Shown here: in pieces, positions 13,401-24,246 of the stretch | Layout of the letters: every line of letters begins with the position of its first letter | How positions within the stretch are numbered: the stretch's first letter is position 1 | From: Styela clava | Lineage: Eukaryota; Chordata; Ascidiacea; Stolidobranchia; Styelidae | Direction of reading: 5' to 3' | Assembly (NCBI RefSeq): GCF_964204865.1 | Contig: NC_135259.1 | Span: forward strand, 7,264,974-7,328,973 | DNA length: 64,000 bases | Made by a program: the position numbers and the translations under genes | The notes under the pieces: generated by a model | Databases searched by the model: none | Told to the model about the DNA's origin: nothing | What the model saw: only the letters and a program-made list of their open reading frames with translations

Positions 13401-13590
13401 ATATTTTTTATATACAGGTCTTGCTGACAATATATTACAGGTGAACGCATCTGTGGACAGTTTAATTTTTATAATAGTTGGAATAGTCGGAGCATTGATC
13501 GTGGTGGGCGCAGGAGTTTTAATATGGTATTATGGTTACCATAAAAAGAAAAATAGATTAGAAAGAGTAACAATACGACGAGCTTGGTGA
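7490..13590 (+). CDS. Tie/TEK-like receptor ectodomain, single-pass, without kinase
   Basis: Thirteen exons join in phase into 626 residues: 7490-7556, 7663-7788, 8172-8342, 8690-8924, 9116-9301, 9445-9593, 10034-10168, 10701-10834, 10916-11036, 11276-11392, 11508-11618, 12412-12567, 13418-13590. Residues 1-20 are a signal peptide. Two Ig-like domains follow (23-200; [30 protein letters not shown]). Next come Tie-type EGF modules, with [13 protein letters not shown] and [19 protein letters not shown] nearly diagnostic of Tie1/Tie2. Three calcium-binding-type EGFs ([15 protein letters not shown], [20 protein letters not shown]), a GCC2/GCC3 cysteine module (518-570), a membrane span (585-607) and a KKK-containing tail of about 16 residues complete it. 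Vertebrate Tie proteins instead have three fibronectin repeats and a tyrosine kinase. A stop (TGA 13588-13590) and a polyadenylation signal at 14205 end the gene; no kinase exon was found before the next gene at 17961. Confidence 0.88.
9278..9363 (+). repeat. 43-bp tandem duplication of an exon end and its splice donor
   Basis: The 43 bp from 9278, covering the end of Tie-like exon 5 and its AG|GTATGA donor, are repeated directly at 9321. Because 43 is not a multiple of 3, use of the second donor shifts frame into a stop, so only the first donor (9301/9302) gives the full protein. The second copy remains a decoy donor. Confidence 0.85.
12600..12668. mobile_element. Right half of the palindromic MITE
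   Basis: GTTCAGGTTATGCGACATCT and GCGCATACTTCAGGAGG match the right arm of the elements at 2402 and 56389. It lies just after the splice donor of Tie-like exon 12 (12567), inside the intron. Confidence 0.5.
12818..13088. mobile_element. Nonautonomous hAT-like MITE
   Basis: Terminal inverted repeats CAGTGGTTCTCAA and (inverted) CAGTGGTTCACAA bound 271 bp. The interior contains CGCGCCCCACC and GGGGCGCGCCCC blocks. This terminus is characteristic of Charlie-like hAT elements. It lies in the intron between Tie-like exons 12 and 13. No exact 8-bp flanking duplication was found, so it is probably old. Confidence 0.65.
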
Positions 13591-13608
13591 ATTTACAAGG
13601 CAAATAAT

Positions 13609-14037
13609 CGTTTGTAGACGTAAAGTGTGGACTGAGTGTAACTTGTTCGCAATGCTCGGATTTCAATATTGATTCGAAAACTAATTGAGTTACATTTGAA
13701 ACAATTGGATTATTACATGGTTGGATTTACATGCAAACTTGGACTGTTCAGTTATCTTAGTTAAAACAAATTTCGCAATTATTGGTACTTGGAAAAACTC
13801 AGACTAAATATCATAGAATCGTTTGTAGACGTTAAGTGTGGACTAAGTGTAAAATGGTTGAAACCTGTTCGCAAGGCTCAGATTTCAATATTAATTCGCG
13901 AACTAATTGAGTTACATTTGAAACAAGTGGATTATTTGGATTTACATGCAAACTTGGACTGTTCAGTTATCTTAGTTTGAACGAATTTTGCAATTATTGG
14001 TACTTGGAAAAACTCAGACTAAATATCACAGAATCGT
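13609..14037 (+). repeat. 211-bp direct tandem duplication in the Tie-like 3' UTR
   Basis: Two units (13609-13819 and 13820-14037) each begin CGTTTGTAGACG and share long stretches such as TTTACATGCAAACTTGGACT. They start 18 bp after the stop codon and end before the polyadenylation signal, so the transcript should carry both. Both units contain in-frame stops; no coding role is evident. Confidence 0.85.
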
Positions 14038-14204
14038 TATATTATTTGTTTCATAACATTCCGCCACAATACAATCAATGTATGTATATACATTGTTCGA
14101 TTTTCAGTTGCTATTTGTAATTCTATTTGTTAATTTCCCATCCTCTATTCTGTGTTTATGAATTTCGTGTTTTCTTCGAATTTTTTCTCTTGTACGACAT
14201 CACT

Positions 14205-14210
14205 AATAAA
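14205..14210 (+). terminator. Polyadenylation signal of the Tie-like gene
   Basis: Canonical AATAAA 615 bp after the Tie-like stop codon, with a GT-rich stretch about 10 bp downstream. Confidence 0.6.
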
Positions 14211-17200
14211 GATATCCATTGTTTGTTCAAACTTGAGAATAGAAAATTTGTACAAATAATATGAAGTTTTTGATTACACCCGTTTTAAAAAAAAACTGGG
14301 CCCTAGGCTACCCTAAGAGGCCACGGAGTGGTAGTGAGGTACCATTCACCGTGACTGCATTTATTTAGAATTGACAGGGATTTATTTATTGAATTGCATA
14401 GTTCTTAGGCCGTGTTATTGTAAACCTATGGTTATTGATTTTCTGAGAACCCCTTATATTCAATTTCGCTTCAGGATTGTGGAACAAGCTGTAATGCGTT
14501 CAGTTTCATACAAAACTAAAGAATTTATTTGGTTACCAGATATGCGCTACGAAACTATTTTTTGGCCTCGTTTCATGATACCTTTTAACACTGTAGTAGC
14601 ATAACTTAACTAAAAAATACGATGAAAATGCTACCCAACTCAACGCAAGATCGAGCAGTACAGACTGAGATCCATCCGCCCGTCAACAGCGGATACAATT
14701 TTAATTGATACGTCATGCAGAAGTCTGCGTTCATTGGCCAATATTGCCGGAAAAACAGAGAATATACAACAGAGGATAGCACATATTTATTTTAGTAAAA
14801 GCGCCTTTTGTGTAAAACGTGCAACTTTTTGAAAATGGGAACAAGGTATTATTTGTTACTAAATTTCTAAGGAACATTTTAAAATTATTTCCAAGTAGGC
14901 TAGTTCCCGCTACGAAACTGAAAGATAAACGGCTTCATCTCGCGGCCTAGATGTTAATAAATGAAGTTCTGTTTTGTCGAAGAGTTATCCGGTACCATAA
15001 TGTTTTATTGCGATTTTGAACTTTTTATTGTTTTTAATCAAGTTATTACCAAAAATTCGTCTCATATGAAGAAATGTATCAATCGAATATTAGCGAATTT
15101 ATACCAATGCGTAAAATACAAAATACGACGTTATATTGGCTAAAAATCCTGCGCACGTAGCTCAATGTATCAGTTTGATAAGATAAGTAAACATTCATTT
15201 ATTTTACCACCCACAGTAGCCAAACCCCATGAGTTTTCTTATTGATCACCGATATTACTAGCGTCAGTACGCAATGCATCTGAATAAATTAACGCAGCTG
15301 GATCTCAAACATCAATTTCTAATTATGTGATATATCTCGTTTTTAATATATATGAATTAATGTGCACTATGAATAATCACATAGTACCGGAATATCGGCT
15401 TTTTTAAATATCGGTGTATCGGTATCGGTAAATGTGGTATCGGTACATCTCAATTCTAGTTAACACAATCACAAACAGGCTATCTGTGCAACGTTTGGGG
15501 TATTTTTAAACAAAATATTTATTCGTTAGTTTGTCAATACAAAATGTCAAGAAAACCTTCAAAAAAGCTCGCTCTCTTTATATTTACTATAATACTATAA
15601 TTTTTTTTTTTTCAGCACTGTTTTTATGCGCCTGCTTGCGACTTTAAGGTTTGAAATTTGGCTTGGCACAAATAAGGAACAACTTGTCTAAACCGTTAGT
15701 AGTAATTCTAATGCCGCGTCATCTGAATCACAAATATCCATTTCTCATGTTCTGGAATACTCGTTCTTCAAGCTGAAACAATGTTGTGAATATGATGAAT
15801 AGCTTATGTACATTTCACAAGAATGAAGTCATCATCCCGTGTCGCCATTGGTATGTATTAAAACTGAAGTGTAGATAAATATTAATTTTTCCTCCTTCCT
15901 CTTGTAAAGCAGCTGTACTGATTAATGGTAGTGGTGGACTAATCTCTACCGCTTGCAGTATTTTAACAGTCGATCTTAACGTAATAAACAGCGATACAAT
16001 GTCATTATAACAACACCTATTCTTATTTAAAACGCCTAATTTTGCAGAAAAGGAGAGCGAGTACTATATAGGCTGAATGACTATAGATAGGGTATAAGGT
16101 GCAGGCAAACACGCAGTCATGTATTCATGAGAGATGACCATTATTACGGACGAATTGAAGCTTTGGATGAAATTGTAAAATTGTTGTTCTCGTTGCGGTG
16201 ATATTGGTCAGATTAGTCTTTTCGGTAAACCGGGTGCTATTCTAGTACCTTATTGGTACCGTCGGGAATAGCTATGGTAGTCGAACTGGTAATCGCTAAT
16301 TTTAATTACTTATCAGTCTATTGGCATCTGTGTTCAAATGTTGCTTAAATTTAAAATGAAACATGGTAATAGTAACCAAAAGAACACGCACTCCTCAAAG
16401 AAATCTTTCAAAAGTAAAATTTGCTAAATTGTTGAATCTTGAAACAAAACATATTTCTATGGCATGTTTTACATGACTACTCATGCACGGGGAAGTGACG
16501 GTGTAGGAAGAAATGAATCAAACTCGTTCAGAATATATATTATACCCCATTTACTACACTTTGGGTCATGAAGTTGGCATGACTTTTGAACCCGGAAGTT
16601 TTATTATGAGACTCCAAAATAGCATGACTTAAAGAGAACTCCCCGGCTCCTGTAATGCGTGCGTATAATGTGATATGCTTTCAAAGTATCTGGGAGGATG
16701 AATCGAAGTCGAAACTTGTTGTTTAGTTTAGACAATACCTCTAATATAGAAAGGGATTAAATGCTAATATTATATATATTTTAGGAATTTTGATAGATTT
16801 AAGTGCAAATTGGGATCATTGCGTAAAACAAAGAGTGAAATGCAAAAATCTCGGTCTAAACAATTTAAAAGAATGAAGAATTCGATAATGCTTCTTTCAA
16901 TGGAATATGGCCACACACTGACTAAACTTGTTCCTTACAATTTAATCTGAACGAATATTGCTCGTAGTGTGCAGATGGTGAATCGAACACATCTTTCTCA
17001 TTCTCATCATAATATTCAAATTTGACGTCAATCACAAAATTATTTACTTTTTTCGGACATAAGGACGAGAGCCGAACGTGGTTCCAATCGATTTTATCAA
17101 TTCTAGACGTCAAGTGCCGTCAAATTCATCTTGCATATCGATTTGTTTACATTTATGCAAATATACAGATAAATATTAAAAAAAAAACGCGTTCGACATT

Positions 17201-17960
17201 CAATGTCAGTTTGAAAACATGGTCTCACGGCAGAGGTATTCATTTTGGCGCCGGATCACTGTGAATACTACGCCGAATCCAGAGAGCATATCATCATTAT
17301 TTAGATAGCTAAAGCGAAAAATAAAATACAAATAACAGAAATTCATCTTTCGAAATTCTTGAGTAACTGTTTGTAGCTACAAAGTCGTTTGTCTAAATTG
17401 CACAAACATCATGAGATATTTTTATGAGCTTCTTGTGAAATTAAATAGAAATTTTTCATGTTCCTTGTTATCCAAAAAGCTTGAATTGGGGCATTAGATG
17501 AGGCAGCATACTTTAAAGCAAGTGCTAATAAATGCAAGGAAGAAATTAATTTATATATATATCTTGTTATTTGACTTCAGTGATGCGAAAAAATATTTTT
17601 CTTACTGCTAATAGAAGTAGTTCGCCAACGTGGTAACAACTACTCACCAATTTTTGAATTTGATTGATTCTCAGGCCCAAAAGCTAGAATATTCACAGTA
17701 TCCCGCAGTCGTATGTCGGACTTTTTATGACAAAGGGTTCAAGACAAATTACGATGATATTCGAATCATTTTCTCTTCCAATTTTATATTTTTTATTAGG
17801 AATTTTTATATATATATATATATCTGTCTAACATTAGTTATCTGAAGTTAATCAAATTAATAAAATAAGCGTTGACTTGAATATTGTGATAAATTACAAG
17901 CAACAAACCTTTGAAGAAAAAAGTTATATAATTATACCGACTCAAAAATTATTTTCAAGA
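14211..17960. other. Intergenic region, no convincing gene
   Basis: A poly-A tract near 14288, AT-rich unique sequence and a short GGTATCGGTA-type repetition near 15410-15445 are present. One minus-strand open stretch (16919-17113) is listed separately. No tyrosine-kinase motifs (HRDL, DFG) were recognised on either strand, which matters for the kinase-less Tie-like gene upstream. Confidence 0.5.
16919..17113 (-). other. Unassigned open stretch, possible last exon or decayed coding fragment
   Basis: About 60 codons end in TAG at 16919 and have protein-like composition (KIDWNHVRLSSLCPKK, FVIDVKFEYYDENEKDVFDS). There is no ATG at the 5' end. A possible acceptor (GTCTAG) lies at about 17105. 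No partner exon was found upstream on the minus strand, and I do not recognise the family. Confidence 0.25.
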
Positions 17961-20900
17961 ATGCCTGTTGATACACGTAATTCGTGTTCTACCGACCTAT
18001 TTCTAGATGTAGAAGAAAAAAATATGCGTTTACTGACAATGCACGTAAGTACTGAACTGTGCGGTAGATGCGCTTGGAATATAAAAAAGTAGTTTTCACC
18101 CTATTTAGTTAAGCGGAAACCCAATAAAACGTTTCAGAAGTTAGAGAAGCTTCTGTACAATACTTTTAAAGCTGTGAGAAGAATTGTATAAACTGAAAAT
18201 ATATAAACCTAAAACGGCAGAACAAAATTATCTTAAAAAGTATCAAGTTTAATACTAGTGGCAAACCTAATGGGTATTTGAGTATATTTAAACAATATAT
18301 ATACAAATTATAATTTGGAATGTAAACTTGCGGACCCTGGACTGTACTGGGGTAACCCCAGGGTGTGGCGAAACCGTGGTCGAAAACCACTAATCTAAAA
18401 TATCATATTTTGACCAAGGACTAAACCATAAGATTCCGCCCAAATGCCGGCTATAGTATGTCATTCCACTACTGACTATTCCCTAAAGGCTGTCCGTGCA
18501 TTGACATCTGTACGCAGTGTAATCTACAGCGTAATAGCGTTTATGAAAATTTGGGCTGATAAATTGTTACCACATCGATATTAGCACAAAATCTGATGGG
18601 ATATTATCAGCTAAAGTTTACAAAATTTTGTATTTTTCAGACGATCGTCATCACCTTAGTCGGGATACTTATTATTCTCATTCTGTTCGGAAACTGGCTG
18701 GTGATCGTATCAATTCTGAAATTCAAGAGAATGCGGGATGTGCAAAACATCTTAATTCTTTCATTAGCAGTGTGCGATTTTTTAATTGGAATTCAAATAT
18801 TGCCACAAACTCTTTCTTATGAACTGTTGGGTTATTGGCCTTTTGGGAAAATCGCATGCAAGGTAAATTTATATTTGGAATAAAGCTTAAGATTATTGCT
18901 CGGCAAAAATTTTTGCAATTTATGGAAAATTCGATAATAAATAAATTTGTGAATTTTGTAAAAGTGATTCAAATATCAGCAATGAACAGTCAGGGATGTT
19001 GGTTTGATATTGCCGGGTTTTTATGCATATTATCAAATACGCATTGTTATTCAATGGAATTTCATAATTTCACAGTTACACACCCGTTTTTTAGAATAGT
19101 GCTGTATACATTATTTTTGCTGTTTAAGTTTTTATTATAAATTAGAGTAATTTCAAAATAATGTAGATGAAGCATCCCGCTTTCCTATCATTCGGTCTGA
19201 GTATTTTAATGAGAAATAATGATTTGGATTTACATGGTTAAATTATTAATTTATGGTACTCATTTGCAGATCTACCTTCTTCTTGATATCGCTTTATGTA
19301 CAGGGAGTATCTGGACGTTATCAATGATTAGCATCAATCGATATTTAGCGATGAAGTTGGTCGTAAGATACAGGTGAGAAATATCCTGGAACACCGTATT
19401 ACTCAATACTAATCTTAAAAGAAAACATCATACTATTATATATTGGACAATTTTATGTACAGATTTTTCAATAAAACCAAGAACGGAGTCGTTATGGATA
19501 TTATCATATGGATTTTGTCGATTGTAGTCTGCCTACCTGCGGTTCTATATGCCGTTACTGGTAATGATGATGAAGTAAGACTTATATTTTTTTATATACT
19601 ACTGTTCAATTTTTATATGCTCATAACAAACATATATATATACAATTTTATTTACTATATTCCAGCTTGTCTGCAATCATTCCGAAGAACGTTGGTTTAT
19701 ATTATACAGTGTGTCTATATCCTTTTACATACCAATGTTTTTAATGTGCACTATGTACGTTCGTGTCATATGGGATTTCAGAACAAGACTAAAAAGTTCA
19801 ACGGTATGTTATATATATATGTATACGCCGACCTTTCTTTGAGTAATCAAAGGAAGGCTATGTAATAAATCCCCACTCTTTCGCGTTTTCAGGCTAACCA
19901 AGCACTACTGAAGAAAGAGAAAAAGTTGAACACACTTGTCGGTTTAACAATGGCTGCTTTCGTGATTTGCTGGTTCCCGTTTTTCCAAGTCTATCTTGTT
20001 CGCGTTATTTGTCCAACATGCTGCGTACCGCCGACGTTGATGAAATTTTTTGAATGGTGAGTTCAGTAATAACTAAAATGATACGTTTTTATGGTCTTAT
20101 AGCTTGGAAACATATTAAACATACAGTAACTGTGAATCTTATACATAATAGTGTGTATGGGTGAGCTGACTGTGATGACCATATATAGTGATACCGCTCC
20201 CAATAGTCGATACTGAATGACTTCATGTACTTTTTATATCTTTATTGTTGCAATGCTTGTTTTCTGGTTGACGATACAATAATTCTCTATCTCCGTCTCT
20301 CTTAAGTTGTCTTGTAGCACGTAACATAAATCAAGTAAAATTATATTATATAAATTGCAAATGAGGCAATTAGCAAATGTCTAAGAAGAGAGAACTCGCA
20401 TTTGATGATGAACTGCAAATAACGTGCATTGCGTATTTCCCATAACAAGGTAGATGTTATTTTTGAATGTATTCATCGTCATGGTTTTATCTAAATTTTC
20501 AAATGCGTCATACCCGGGCTGTTATTGTTTCAGAATCAGTAATTAGCATACTATATTGACGAATTAATCTCTTGGTGGAGTAATTATTATTTCTCATAAA
20601 TACAAACCCAACCCAGTGAATGACACGATTAAATCTACCAGGTGAATAATGATGTTATAATTAGGTTTGCAAAAAAGGCGTTTTAAAGGTTTTGCAAGGA
20701 TACCATTGGTCCTTAGTTAAAAGCGAGTTACCTTTCTAGTACTGTTGATTGATCTGTATGTGTGAACAAAAGGGAAATACAAGCAGAACGAAAATGATGG
20801 ACAACTTGTTTTTTTTTCTAATTTGTACTTTTTGTTTCCAGGTTTGGCTACGTCAACTGTGCTCTGAATCCAATCATTTATTCATCAAATGAAAAAGAGT

Positions 20901-21043
20901 TCCGGAATGCTTTCAAGTTAATATTGAGGACAAAAAATCGGATCGAACCTTCGACCAGGGCTATGTATGAAGAATTACAAATTCCACGTGATCGCACACC
21001 AGAATTTGTCACCCACAACGAAAACTGTACAACGATCACGTGA
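17961..21043 (+). CDS. Class A GPCR, biogenic-amine-receptor type
   Basis: Seven exons join in phase into 341 residues: 17961-18044, 18641-18862, 19270-19373, 19463-19574, 19666-19803, 19893-20056, 20842-21043. Visible features are TM1 FGNWLVIVSI, TM2 LSLAVCDFLIG (Asp74), Cys101 pairing with Cys177, and TM3 with Asp108 at the amine-contact position in LLLDIALCTGSIW. The TM3 end is NRY (125-127) instead of DRY. TM5 has SFYIPMFLM, TM6 CWFPFF (Trp247) and TM7 NPIIY (284-288). Asp3.32, FYIP, CWFPFF and the WFGYVNCALNPIIY context point to an amine ligand (serotonin, dopamine, adrenergic or histamine class); the exact ligand cannot be read. The third intracellular loop is very short. The N-terminal exon was chosen for its strong GTAAGT donor and phase; a start at 18596 without splicing is the alternative. 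Confidence 0.92.
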
Positions 21044-21286
21044 TACCAAAAAACTAGGTGTTTATTACAAAGATGTCACTGGGATATTGATGACACCTGT
21101 CCGTAAAATAGCATAGATCGGATACAATCTCGGCCACAAAAAACACCGTTGTGGGATGGGTAGAAATAGAACTATAGAAGCTGTTATGTAACGGCGTAAT
21201 GAGTAACGCTGCTGCGCACTAATTGAATGATGAATTACATTTCACTTAATCCTTTTTTCATTGCGTTCTACAAAACTGGCATTTAC

Positions 21287-21292
21287 AATAAA
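21287..21292 (+). terminator. Polyadenylation signal of the GPCR gene
   Basis: AATAAA 244 bp downstream of the GPCR stop codon. Confidence 0.5.
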
Positions 21293-24246
21293 AATGAAAA
21301 ATGTATCAAGTATATACTTACGTTATTATTCTAGAATTCAATATTTCTTTTATTTCGTATGGATCTCTCTTCTCTTTTTTAGGAGAAAGAAAAGAAGTCC
21401 GTTTGCTCATTGTGTTGTTTTAATTCATCTTTATCTGCTTATATTTTCAACAACGTTATTTTTTTATACACTTTAGTCATTTTCCCAAAAACCTTGGATT
21501 TTGAGTTATGTATCTTAACGTTTTTTTGTCCTTTCACGCTTTTTTCACGAATAAAATTGGCAAGCTCAAAAATTTGATATGAGATATAGAAGTTTGATAT
21601 ATCAGTTAGAAATGACAGAAGTTTGGGGCCAGATACAACATAGGGTATTATCATATTTGTCTATAGGACATAATATGTTTCTGTTCCATACCATGACAAT
21701 TTATACCTATCACATTGGACGTTTTCGACAAGCCTGGGTACTATACACAACGTCACAGCCGCATTTACGTAACATACTAATTAAGTGTTGGTTTGGGAAG
21801 CTATGAAAACCGCTGCGATGACCTTTCTATAGTCAGAATCTAGATTCTATTCTAGTGTAACATAGATTGAACTAATCGATATTCATGGGCAGCAAGTTCG
21901 AACATTTATTAGATAGAGTACGAGTTATGAGGCATATGTTTAAGCAGGACTTCTTGCTTACAGATTGATCATTTTTTCGAAAGCTCTTGCATTTAGTTTT
22001 TTAATTAAAACAGTCGAGGTTGTTAGGGTGTAACCAGTGGTGGTATTCAAAACTTTAAGAACAACCGATGTTCTCATATCGGAAAAAAGTATGTATGTGA
22101 TTACCTGAGCATAAACATGACACGTTTTACATAAGTCCAATACATAACTTTTGAAACGACAAATAGCCTATACCTAGGGTTACCATATTTTTGTGACTTC
22201 AAATCGGGACGCCTCGAAAGACAACGACCCATTAGCTGTGATTTTGTAACTTCACTTTTTTCGATTTTACTACATAGGCCTACATTCCTACATTTAAAGC
22301 TGTCTCGGCTTTCTTTATTGACCATATTGTTATCGAAATTTCATGCGCTTATCCTCTGTTCAAATATCGGGTTCAGTTCGAAAAATAGGAGGGAATTGAC
22401 GTTAACGATACCGGTACAAATATTTCGAATTTAGACTAATTAGTATTGGTTTTACATGCGATACGTCTGCAATCAACGAACGCAATCACCTTCAGTAAGA
22501 AGGCTAGCGTTGCGCTACACAGAAACAACAGTAACAAGAACATGTTTGTGTATTATGCTGGAAAAGCGGGACTTTTGGCTGACTTATCGGGACGGCCGGA
22601 CAAAACGATGAAAAGCGGGACTGTCCCGCCTAAAGCGGGACGTATGGTAAGCCTACCTATACCTCTAGTCCTCGTTGCTGCAATCGTCGAACGTCTGAAA
22701 AAATAAAGCGGTTCTATGATTATCATGATATTTAATAGTGCGTTCGCGCAAATCCATGTGTACTCCCTGAATACCACCATTGGGCGTGACTGACAAAGAA
22801 TTCAACATTCAGCGCTTTTATTTCCAATTTAGCCGAAGTATAAGATTATTTTTCTTGTTATAGAGAATAAACTTCTAATGTGCATTCTATCTCTCTGACA
22901 TCATTATTGATCTGGAATTTCCGATTTGCATAGTGACTAAAAGAGATTGGATAGTATAATAAGGTATACTCGTATATACGTCGTTCAATTATCGCGTACA
23001 AAACCAAATGATAAAAACTCATCTTGGACAGAACAATGATAAATGTAGAACGGGCCCTCATACTTATATATTTTTATAAAATATATATTTCTCTTTTATT
23101 CGTGAGAGTAGTAATAAGTCAAGAATATGAAAGAACTGATCAACAACACCAATCAGAACCCCAGAGACTAAGCAACCTTTAGTTTATATCAGTCAGACGT
23201 TTGCAAGTCACTCAATTTGGTTTGATACCAGCTTGATATTTGATCATAAATGCTAAGAAAGGAAATACCCTCAGCCTGAATAGTTCTCGTATATTAAGAA
23301 TAGGAAATAACAGAATACGAATTCGATTTGTCAACGCCTTACGGCCCATGATAGAAGTGTTGCAATTTATAATAATTTCTCGTAATACTAAGTGTAAATT
23401 ATGCAACCCCGCTGTGAAACAGTGACGACGTGATGAGCCTATAATGTGTGACTGTGTGACTCTGTGATTTTTATCCTACAATTTTTAACGAATTACTGAT
23501 CTTTATTATTTGCAGCCATATCTTGGTTTATTTGAAGAAGTTAGACTATGGCCTAAAGAAAGCTTACTTGATATTTCGTGGAAAGAGATTATGTTATTTT
23601 TATTGAGTAATCCGTGTGAGGCTTTACCTCGAGCAGTTTCACGTGCTGGGTTTTGTATGCATAATGCACTAATATAACCCAAGTCAACAACATTTAGCAC
23701 AAATACGTCATATGCATCCATTACACTCAAGTGGTGTTGAAATTTATAACATTTCCAAAATGTTTTATACCGGTTACCCGGAAGTCCATGAATGCTGGAA
23801 TGATTCCTAAAAGAATTATCGCCAACCAGTTATCATTTTAACTCGGCACAGGACTGTAGGCTATTGGATTACATAAAAAGAAAAGAAGACCATTAGACTA
23901 ACGCTTATAAATTCATGAGAGCACACACAATGCTCTCTCGAAGTTATCGAGATAGTCTGTATATGCCTGAACTGAAAAGACCTTTGTGAATTGTTTGCAG
24001 TTTGTCGCTTTTACCGCACTGTGACGCAATGCGCGTCATGAGTACTGATCTCGTGATTCAAGCAATTACACTGTCTCGTGGTTGGGCATATCACATGACT
24101 ACTGAATAATAAAATCGCGAGTCTCGTCGCTTTGAAATCCACAATACAAAGGCTACGCATAGGTTTATATCGCGTTTGAGGAAGCATTTATCAGACTATA
24201 GCATTATTCCGTTTTCTAGAACAGCACAATATAACTTATCTTCAAC
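21293..24246. other. Intergenic region between GPCR and tetraspanin genes
   Basis: AT-rich sequence without a supportable gene. It contains the hAT-like element at 22175-22655 and otherwise only short open stretches that lack splice or start context. The tetraspanin promoter should lie in its last few hundred bases. Confidence 0.5.
22175..22655. mobile_element. Nonautonomous hAT-like element with intact 8-bp target duplication
   Basis: Inverted termini TAGGGTTACCATA and TAGGCTTACCATA bound 481 bp, flanked on both sides by CCTATACC (22167-22174 and 22656-22663). The interior has CGGGAC-rich ends. No transposase is encoded. Confidence 0.75.

Noticed and set aside
13591..17960. A tyrosine-kinase domain completing the Tie-like receptor
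   Set aside because: No catalytic-loop or DFG-type motif was recognised on the plus strand before the GPCR, and a polyadenylation signal intervenes.
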